NCBI GenBank assembly: GCA_024803745.1
Contig: JANJXV010000048.1
Coordinates: 6,372,501-6,436,500, forward strand
DNA: 64,000 bases
Direction: 5' to 3'
DNA from: Megascapheus bottae
Lineage: Eukaryota; Chordata; Mammalia; Rodentia; Geomyidae
Below the pieces are notes generated by a model that worked only from the letters and a program-made list of their open reading frames with translations, did no database searches and had not been told where the DNA came from. The translations under genes were made by a program, and so were the position numbers. Shown here piece by piece: positions 55,676-64,000 of this stretch; the first letter of the stretch is position 1; each line of letters begins with the position of its first letter.

Positions 55676-58600
55676 GCAGGGTTAGGGTTAGGGTTACTTT
55701 TAGGGTTATGGTAAGGGTTAGGGTTAGGGTTTGGTTTAGGGTAAGGGTAAGGGTTAGGGTTAGCATTAGGGTTAGGGTTAGGTTTACGGTTAGGGTTAGG
55801 GTTACGTTTAGGGTTAGGGTTAGGGTAAGAGTAAGGGTTAGGGTTAGGGTTAGGTTTATTTTTAGGGTTAGGGTTAGGGTAAAGGTAAGTGTTAGGGTTA
55901 GGGTTAGGTTTAGGTTTAGGTTTCAGGTTGAGGTTAGGGTTAGGGTTAGGGTTAGGGTAAGGGTAAGGGTTAGTGTAAGGGTTAGAGTAAGGGTTAGATT
56001 TATGGTTAGGTTAAGTGTTGGGGTTAAGTTTAGGGTTAGAGTTAAGTTTACGGTTAGGGTTAGGGTTAGGGTTAGGGTTAGAATTAGGGTTACGGTTAGG
56101 GTTAGGGTTATGGTTAGGGTAAGGGTATGTGTTAGTGTTAGGGTTAGGGTTAGGGTTAGCGTTATGGTAAGGGTAAGGGTTAGGGTTAGGGTTAGGGTTA
56201 GATTTAGGGTTAGGATAAGGATTAGGGTTAGGTTTAGGGTTAGGGTAAGGGTAAGTGTTAGGGTAAGGGTTAGGGTTAGGGTAAGGTTTAGGTTTAGAGT
56301 TACGGTAAGGGTAAGGGTTAGGGTTAAGGTTAGGGTTAGGGTTAGGTTTAGGGTTAGAATTATGGTTAGGGTAAAGGTAAGGGTTAGGGTTAAGGTTAGG
56401 GTTAGGGTTAGGGTTATGTTTAGGGTTAGGGTAAGGGTAAGGGTTAGGGTTAGGGTTAGGTTTAGGTTAAGAGTTAGGGTCAGGGTTAGGGTTAGGGTTA
56501 GGGTTAGGGGTTAGGGTTAGGGTTAGTGTTAGGGTAAGGTTTAGGGTTAGGGTTAGGGTAAGGGTTAGGGTTAGGGTTAGGTTTAGGGTTAGGGTTGTGG
56601 TTAGAGTAAGGGTTAGGATTAGGGTTAGTGTTTGGGGTAATTTTAGGGTTAGGGTTAGGGTTAGGGTTAGGTTAGGGATAGGGTTAGTTTTAGGGTTAGG
56701 TTTACGGTTAGGGTTAGGCTAAGTGTAAGGGTTAGGGTTAGGGTTAGGGTTAGGGTTATTTTTAGGGTTAGGGTTAGGGTGAGTGTAAGGGTTAGGTTTA
56801 GGGTTAGGTTTAGGTTTAGGTTTAAGGTTGAGGTTAGGGTTAGGGTTAGGGTTAGGGTAAGGGTTAGGGTTAGGGTTAGGGTAAAGGTTAGGGTTAGGGT
56901 TAGGGTTAGGGTTAGGCTAAGGGTAAGGGATAGGGTTAGCGTTAGGGTAAAGGTTGAGGTTAGGGTTAGGGTTAGAGTAAGGGTTAGGTTTAGGGTTAGG
57001 GTACGGGTTAGGGTTAGGGTTAGGGTTAGGGTAATGGTAAGTGTTAGGGTTAGGGTTAGGGTTAGGTTTAGGGGTTAGGGTTAGGGTTAAGATAAGGGTT
57101 AGGGTTAGGGTTAGGTTTAGGGTTAGGGTAAGTGCAAGGGTTATGGTTATTGCTAGGCTAAGGGTAAGGGTTAGGGTTAGGGTTAGGTTTAGGTTTAAGG
57201 TAAGTGTAAGGGTTAGGACTAGGGTTAGGGAAAGGGTTAAGGTTAGGGTTAGCGTCAGGGTAGGGGTTAGGGAAAGGGTAAGTGTTAGGGTTAGGGTTAG
57301 GATAAGGGTAAGGGTTAGTGTGAGGGTTAGGGTTAGCGGTTAGGGTTAGGGTTAGGGGCAGGATTAGGTTTATGGGTTAGGGTTAGGGTTAGGGTAGGGT
57401 TGGGTTTAGGTAAGAGTTAGGGTTAGGTTTAGGGTAAGGGTAAGGTTTAGGGTTATTGTTTGGGTTAGGGTTAAGGTTAGGGTTACGGTAAGGGTTAGGG
57501 TTAGGGTTAGGTTTAGGGTTAGGGTAAGGGTAAGGGTTAGGGTTAGGGTTAGTGTTAGGGTTAGGGTTAGGGTAAGGATCAGGGTTAGGGTCAGGGTTAG
57601 GGTTGGGGTTAGGGTAAGGGTAAGTGTTAGGGTTAGGGTTAGGGTTAGGATAAGGCCAAGGGTTAGGATGAGGGGTTAGGGTTAGGGTTAGGGTTACGGT
57701 TAGGGTTAGGGTTAGGGTAAGGGTTAGGGTTAGGGTTAGGTTTAGGTTAAGGTTTAAGGTTGAGGTTAGGGTTAGAGTTAGGGCTAGGGTAAAGGTTGAG
57801 GTTAGGGTTAGGGTTAGAGTAAGGGTTAGGGTTAGGGTTAGGGTACGGGTTAGGTTTAGGGTTAGGGTTAGGGTTAGGGTAAGTGTTGGGGTTAGAGTTG
57901 GGGTTAGGGTTCGATTAAGGTTTAGGGTTAGGGATAGGGTTAGAGTTAGGGTAAGGGTTAGGTATAGGGTTAGGTTTAGTGTTGGGGTTAAGGTTAGAGT
58001 TAGAGTAAGTGTTACGGTTAGGGTTATGGTTAGGTTTAGGGTTACGGTTAGGGTTTGTGTTATGGTTAGGGTAAGGGTATGTGTTTGTGTTTGTGTTAGG
58101 GTTAGGGTTAGGGTAAGGGTAAGGGTTAGGTTTAGGGTTAGGGTTAAGGTTAGGTTTAGGGAAAGGTAAGGTTTAGGGTTAGGGTTAGGTTTAAAGTTGG
58201 GGTTAACGTTAAGGTTAGGGTTACGGTAAGGGTAAGGATTAGGGTTAGGGTTAGTGTTAGGGTTACGGTTAGGTTTAGTGTTAATGTAAGGGTAAGTGTT
58301 AGGGTGAGGGTTAGGGTTAGGATAAGGGTAAGGGTTAGGGTTAGGGTAGGGTTAGGGTTAGGGTTAGGGTTTAGGGTTAGTGTTAGGGTTAGGGTGAGGG
58401 TTTGGGTTAGTGTAAGGATTAGGGTTAGGATAAGGGTAAGGGTTAGGGTTAGGGTAGGTTTAGGGTATAGGGTTAGTGTTAGGGTTAGGGTTAGTGTTAG
58501 TGTTAGTGTTAGGTTTAGGCTAAGGGTAAGTGTTAGGGATAGGGTTAGTGTTAGGGTTAGGGTTAGGGTTAGTTTTAGGGTGGGGGTTAAGGTTAAGGTT

Positions 58601-61600
58601 AGGGTTAGAGTAAGGGTAAGGATTCTGGTTAGGGTTAGGGTTTGGGTTAGGGTTAGGGTAAGGGTAAGGGTTAGGGTTAGGGTTAGGTTTTACGCTTAGC
58701 GTTAGGGGATAGGGTTATGGTTAGGGTTACGGTTAGGGTTAGGGTAAGGGTTAGGTTTAGGGTTAGGCTTAGGGTTAGGGTTAGGGTTAGAGGTTAGGGT
58801 TAGGGGTTAGGATTAGGACTAGGGTTAGTGTTAGGGTTATGTTTATGGTTAGGGTTAGGGTTAAGATAAGGGTTAGGGTTAGGGTTAGGTTTAGGGTTAG
58901 GGTAAGGGCAAGAGTTATATTTAGGGTTAGGCTAAGGGTAAGGATTAGGGTTAGGGTTAGGTTTAGGTTTAGGTTTAGGGTAAGGGTAAGGGTTAGGGTT
59001 AGGGTTAGGGTTCGGGTAAGGGTTAGGATTAGGGTTAGCGTTAGGGTAGGGGTTAGGGAAAGGGTAAGTGTTAGGGATAGGGTTATTGTTAGGATAAGGG
59101 TAAGGGTTAGTGTTAGGGTTAGGCTTAGCAGTTAGGGTTAGGGTTAGGGTTAGGGTTAGGGGTTGGTTAGGGTTAGGGTTAGGGTAGGGTTAGGTTTAGG
59201 TAAGGGTTAGGGTTGGGTTTAGGGTAAGGGTAAGGTTTAGGGTTATTGTTAGGGTTAGGGTTAAGGTTAGGGTTAGGGTAAGGGTAAGGGTTAGGGTTAC
59301 GGTTACGTTTAGGTTTAGGGTAAGGGTAAGGGTTAGGGTTAGTTTTAGGGTTAGGGTTAGGGTAAGGATTAGTGTTAGGGTAGGGCTATGGTTGGGGTTA
59401 GGGTAAGGGTAAGTGTTAGGGTTAGGGTTAGGGTTAGGATAAGGGTAAGGTTAAGGGTTAGGGTTAGGGTTAGGTGTTAGGGTTAGCGTTAGGGTTAGGG
59501 TTAGGGTTACGGGTTAGGGTTAGGGTTAGGGTTACTTTTAGGGTTATGGTAAGGGTTAGGGTTAGGGTTTGGTTTAGGGTAAGGGTAAGGGTTAGGGTTA
59601 GCATTAGGGTTAGGGTTAGGTTTACGGTTAGGGTTAGGGTTACGTTTAGGGTTAGGGTTAGGGTAAGAGTAAGGTTTAGGGTTAGGGTTAGGTTTATTTT
59701 TAGGGTTAGGGTTAGGGTAAAGGTAAGTGTTAGGGTTAGGGTTAGGTTTAGGTTTAGGTTTCAGGTTGAGGTTAGGGTTAGGGTTAGGGTTAGGGTAAGG
59801 GTTAGGGTTAGTGTAAGGGTTAGAGTAAGGGTTAGATTTATGGTTAGGTTAAGTGTTGGGGTTAAGTTTAGGGTTAGAGTAAAGGTTACGGTTAGGGTTA
59901 GGGTTAGGGGTAGGGTTAGAATTACGGTTACGGTTAGGGTTAGGGTTATGGTTGGGGTAAGGGTATGTGTTAGTGTTAGGGTTAGGGTTAGGGTTAGCGT
60001 TATGGTAAGGGTAAGGGTTAGGGTTAGGGTTAGGGTTAGATTTAGGGTTAGGATAAGGATTAGGGTTAGGTTTAGGGTTAGGGTAAGGGTAAGTGTTAGG
60101 GTAAGGGTTAGGGTTAGGGTAAGGGTTAGGTTTAGAGTTACGGTAAGGGTAAGGGTTAGGGTTAAGGTTAGGGTTAGGGTTAGGGTTATGTTTAGGCTTA
60201 GGGTAAGGGTAAGGGTTAGGGTTAGGGTTAGGTTTAGGTTAAGAGTTAGGGTCAGGGTTAGGGTTAGGGTTAGGGTTAGGGGTTAGGGTTAGGGTTAGTG
60301 TTAGGGTAAGGTTTAGGGTTAGGGTTAGGGTAAGGGTTAGGGTTAGGGTTAGGTTTAGGGTTAGGGTTGTGGTTAGAGTAAGGGTTAGGATTAGGGTTAG
60401 TGTTTGGGGTAATTTTAGGGTTAGGGTTAGGGTTAGGGTTAGGTTAAGATTTAGGGTTAGGATTAGGTTTAGGGTTAGGATTAGGGTTTGGGATAGATTA
60501 AGGGTAAGGGTTAGGGGTAAGTTTAGGTTTAGGGTTAGGGTTAGGGTAAGGGTAAGGGTTAGGGTTAGGTTTAGGGTTAGGGTTAGGGTAAGGTTAAGGG
60601 ATAGGTTTAGGGTTAGTTTTAGGTTTAGGGTTAGGGTTAGGGTTAGGGAGTAGGGAAAGGATAAGTGTTAGGGTTAGGTTTAGGGTTAGGGTAAGGGTTC
60701 AGGTTAGAGTAAGGGTAAGGGTTAGGGTTAGGTTTAGGGTTATTGTTAGGGGAAGGGTAAGGCTTAGGGTTAGGGTTAGGGTTAGTTAAGCGATAGTGTT
60801 AGGGTTATGGTTAGGGTAATGGTAAGGCTTAGTTTTGGGTTAGGGTTAGGTTTGGGGTTTGGGTTAGGGTTAGGGTTAGGAAAGGATAAGGGTTAGGGTT
60901 AAGGATAGGTTTACGGTTAGGGTTAGGGTTAAGGTTAGGGTTAGAGTTAGGGTAAGAGTAAGGGTTAGGGTTGGGTTTAGGGTTAGCGTTAGGGTTAGGA
61001 TAAGGGTAAAGGTTAGGGTTAGGGTTATGTTTAGGGTTAGGTTTAGAGTTAGGTTTAGGGTTATGGTTAGTGTAATGGTAAGGGTTAGGGTTAAGTTTAG
61101 GGTTAGGGTTAAGTTTAGGGTTAGTGTTAGGGTTAGGGTTAGGGTAACGGTTAGTGTTAGGATTAAGGTTAGGGTTAGTGTAAGGGTAAGGGTTAGGGTT
61201 AGGGTTAGGTTTAGGGTTAGGGTTAGGTTAGGGTTAAGGTAAGGGTTATGTTTATGGTTACAGTTAGGTTTAGGTGTATGGTTAGAGTAAGGGTAAGGGT
61301 TAGGGTTAGGGTTAGGGTTAGGGTAGGGTTTAGGTTAAGGTTAAGTGTTAGGGTTAAGGTTAGGGTTAGGATAAGGGTAAGGGTTAGGTTTAGGGTTAAG
61401 GTTAGGGATTAGGGTTAGGGTTAGGGTTAGGGTTAGGATAAGGTTTAGTGTTAGGGTTAGGGTTAGGGTTAGGGTAAATGTTAGTGTTCGGTGTAGGGTT
61501 AGGGTTTGGTTATGGTAAGGTTTAGGGTTAAGGTGATTGTTAGGGTTGGGTAAGGGTAAGGGTTAGGGTTAGGATGAGGGTTAGGTTTAGGGTAAGGTTA

Positions 61601-63204
61601 CAGGTTAGGGTTAATGTTAGGAGTAGGGTAAGGGTAAGGGTTAGAGTTAGGGTTAGGTTTAGTTTTAGGGTAAGGGTTAGGGGTTAGGGTTACGGTAAGG
61701 TTTAGGGTTACTGTTAGGGTTACGGTTAGTGTAAGGGTTAGGGTTAGGGTTAGGGTTAAGGTTAGTTTTAGGGTTAGGGTTAGGATTATGGTAAGGGTAA
61801 GGATTAGGGTTAGGATTAGTGTTAGGGTTAGGTTTAGGGTTAGGGTTCGGTAAGGGTTAGGGTTAGGGTTAGGCTTAGGGTTAGGTTTAGGGTTACGGTT
61901 AGGGTTAGGGTTAGGATTAGTATAAGGGTAAGGTTTAGGGTTAAGTTTAGGGTTATGGTTAGGGTTAGCATTAGGGTAAGGCTAAGGGTAAGGTTTAGGG
62001 TTAGAGTTAGGGTTAAGGTAAGGGTAAGGGTTAGGGTTAGGATTAGGTTTAGGGTAAAGTTTAGGGTTAGGTTTAGGGTAAGGGTAAGGGTAAGATTTAG
62101 GGTTATGGTTAAAGTTAGGGTAAGGATAAGGGTTAGCGTTAGTGTTAGGTTTAGTGTTAGGTTTAAGGTTAGGATTAGGGTAAGGGTTAGTGTTAGGGTT
62201 AGTGTTAGGGGTAAGGTTAGGGTTAGGGTTAGGGTAAGGGTAAGGGTTTAGTTAGGGTTAGGGTTAGGGTAAGAATTAGGGTTAGGGTTAGGTTTAGGGT
62301 TAGGATTAGTGTTAGGGATAGGTTAAGGGTAAGGGTTAGGGTTAAGGTTAGGGTTAGGGTTAGGGTTAGGGTAAGGTTAAGGGATAGGTTTAGGGTTAGT
62401 GTTAGGTTTAGGTTTAGGGTTAGGGTTAGGTTTAAGGTTAGGGTTCGGGTAAGGGATAGGGTTAGGAGTTAGGTGTATGGTTATGGTTAGGGTTAGGTTT
62501 AGTGTGAGGGTTAGGGTTAGGGTATGGGTTAGGTTTAGGGTAAGGGTTATGGTTACGGTTTGGGTTAGGTTTAGGGTTAGGGTAAAGGTAAGGGTTACTG
62601 TTAGGGTTAGGGTAAGGGTTAGGGTTAGGTTTAGGTTTAGGGTTAGGGTAAGGGTTAGGGTTAGGGTTAATTTTAGGGGTAAGGTTAGGGTTAGGGTTAC
62701 GGTAAGGGTGAGGGTTAGGTTAGGTTTAGCGTTAGCGTTAGGGTAAGGGTTATTGTTAGGGTTAGGTTTAGGGTTAGGATTAGGGTTAGGGTTAGGGTAA
62801 GGGTAAGGGTTAGTTTTAGGGTTAGGTTTAGGGTTAGGGTAAGGGTAAGGTATAGGTTTAGGGATAGTGTTAGGGTTTGGGTTAGGTTTAGGGTTAGGGT
62901 TAGGGTAAGAGTAAGGGTTAGGTTTAGGGTTAGGTTTAGGGTTAAGGTTAGGGTTAGGGTTAGTATACGGATAAGGGTTAGGTTAGGGTTAGGGTTAGGG
63001 TTAGGGTAAGGGTTAGGGTTAGGGTTAGCGTTAGGTTTAGGTTTAGGATTAGGGTTAGGGTTAGGGTAAGTGTAAGGTTTAGGGTTAAGGTTAGGGTTAG
63101 TGTTAGGGTTAGGGTTAGGGTAAGGGTAAGGGTTAGGGTTAGGTTTAGGGTTAGGGTTAAGGTAAGGGTAAGGGTTAGGTTTAGGGTTATGGTTAGGATT
63201 AGGG

Positions 63205-63235
<31 letters not shown>

Positions 63236-64000
63236 AAGGGTTATGGTTAGGTTTAGGGTTAGGGTTAGGGTTAGGGTAAGGGTAAGGGATAGGGTTAGGG
63301 TTACTGTTAGGTTTAGGGTTAGGGTTAGGGTAAGGGTAAGGTTTAGGGTTAACGTTAGGGTTAGGGTTAGGTTTAGGGTTAGGGTAGCGTTACGATAAGG
63401 GCAAGGGTTAAGTTAGGGTTAGGGTTAGGGTAAGGGTTCGGGTTAGGTTTAGGGTTAGGTTTAGGGTTAGGGTAAGGTTTAGGGTTAGTGTTAGGGTTAG
63501 GGTTAGGGTAAGGGTTAGGGTTATTGTTAGGGTTAGGGTAAGGGTTATGCTTAGGGTTAGTGTTAGGGTAAGGGTAAGTGTTAGTGTTAGGGTTAGGGTT
63601 AGCGTTAGGGTAAGGTTTAGGCTTAGGGTTAGGTTTAGGTTTAGGGTTGGGTTTAAGGTTAGGGATAGGGTTAGGGGAAGGGGAAGGGTTAGTTTTAGTG
63701 TTGGGGTTAGGGTTAGGGTAAGGGTAAGGGTTAGGGTTAGGTTTAGGGACAAGTGTTAGGGTTAGAGGTAGGTTTAAGGTTAGGGTTAGGGTAAGGGTAA
63801 GGGATAGGGTTAGGGATATAGTTAGGGTTAGGGTTAGGGTTAGGGTAAGGTTAAGGGTTAGGGTTAGAGTTAGGGTTAGGTTTAGGGACAAGTGTTACGG
63901 TTAGAGGTAGGTTTAGGGTTAGGGTTAGGGTAAGGGTAAGGGATAGGGTTAGGGATATAGTTAGGGTTAGGGTTAGGATTAGGGTTAGGGTAAGGGTAAG
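55676..64000 (+). repeat. ~20-kb outer repeat, right copy (truncated by the window end)
   Basis: It follows 35,490-43,935 in the same order to the last base of the window, so the true copy is longer. It contains a 3.9-kb-family tail (to 56,674), a complete 3.9-kb-type unit (56,675-60,446) and the 40.4-43.9-kb segment (60,447-64,000). The abrupt left edge at about 55,676 follows a GGGGCAGGG variant. Confidence 0.93.
63736..64000 (+). repeat. 139-bp tandem pair, right outer copy
   Basis: GGGACAAGTG occurs at 63,746 and 63,885 with the same 139-bp period as the pair at 43,670-43,960. The second member is cut by the window end. Confidence 0.85.

Larger units (their letters stand above)
1..64000 (+). 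repeat. Degenerate telomere-like (TTAGGG)n array filling the window
   Basis: Every stretch reads as TTAGGG or a near variant, all in the same orientation, with no CCCTAA-oriented block and no unrelated insert. Variants mostly keep the 6-bp length: TAAGGG (often two in a row), G-to-T at the last base (giving GGTTTAGG), TTAGTG, TTACGG, TTATGG, TTAAGG, TTGAGG, TTGGGG, TTTGGG, TTCGGG, TTAGAG, TTAGCG and ATAGGG. Five- and seven-base units (TTAGG, TTAGGGG) occur at intervals and shift the register. The longest perfect runs noticed are about seven units (for example near 14,461-14,502). TTAGGG is the vertebrate-type telomere motif but is shared by many eukaryotes. I infer subtelomeric or interstitial telomeric-repeat heterochromatin. 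No gene of any kind is supported here. Confidence 0.97.

Noticed and set aside
1..64000. Plant-type TTTAGGG or arthropod-type TTAGG telomere
   Set aside because: TTTAGG strings mostly arise as GGTTTAGG by G-to-T change with the 6-bp length kept, and five-base TTAGG units are sporadic. The base period is six with TTAGGG dominant.
1..64000. Random sequencing error over a plain telomere
   Set aside because: Variant order is reproduced over kilobases in independent copies, with sub-copy-specific differences. Random read error would not repeat like that. Isolated 1-bp indels may still be errors.
1..64000. Inverted (CCCTAA-oriented) blocks or hairpins marking a fusion point
   Set aside because: Scanning found no C-rich block on the + strand, so there is no head-to-head or tail-to-tail telomere fusion in this window.

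Overview
The whole 64-kb window is one uninterrupted array of degenerate vertebrate-type telomere-like hexamers (TTAGGG and one-base variants of it), G-rich on the + strand from the first base to the last. I find no protein gene, RNA gene, transposon, CRISPR array or unrelated spacer. C is very rare on the + strand and no block of the array is inverted. The sequence is eukaryotic. TTAGGG is shared by vertebrates, many other animals, many fungi, some plants and various protists, so the species cannot be named. A subtelomeric or interstitial (heterochromatic) telomeric-repeat block fits best. A functional chromosome end is unlikely, because no perfect TTAGGG run longer than about seven or eight units was seen.

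Most variant hexamers keep the 6-bp length (TAAGGG, the G-to-T change that makes GGTTTAGG, TTAGTG, TTACGG, TTATGG, TTAAGG, TTGAGG, TTGGGG and others). Their order acts as a barcode and reveals a layered higher-order repeat (HOR) architecture.

Layout. (1) 1-6.1 kb: old, diverged modules with a GGGAAAGTG signature, including a 2.6-kb-spaced direct repeat. (2) 6.1-6.54 kb: a ~220-bp tandem pair. (3) 7.5-9.7 kb: ~420-bp units alternating between two types, i.e. an 844-bp A-B dimer HOR. (4) 9.7-12.64 kb: degenerate, no long repeat in the window. (5) 12.64-31.66 kb: three tandem copies of a 6,244-bp unit plus a fragment, each with an internal 1,744-bp tandem duplication. (6) 31.66-33.06 kb: a diverged continuation after an apparent 1.89-kb deletion. 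(7) 32.66-40.38 kb: two ~3.83-3.89-kb units. (8) 40.4-43.0 kb, then a ~3.34-kb segment (43.0-46.35 kb) repeated at 48.5-51.87 kb, with smaller 139/145-, 180- and 48-54-bp duplications inside. (9) 51.9-55.3 kb: a 96-bp tandem pair, a degenerate stretch and a 648-bp tandem pair. (10) 55.68-64.0 kb: a near-identical copy of 35.49-43.94 kb, giving a ~20.1-kb outer period that runs off the window.

The many open frames are a mechanical result of the repeat. AGG-GTT reads as Arg-Val without stops, and the C-rich strand reads as Leu-Thr or Pro-Asn. They are not annotated as genes. The main points of interest are the nested HOR structure, its sub-copy-specific variants, and the selective openness of the Val-Arg frame.
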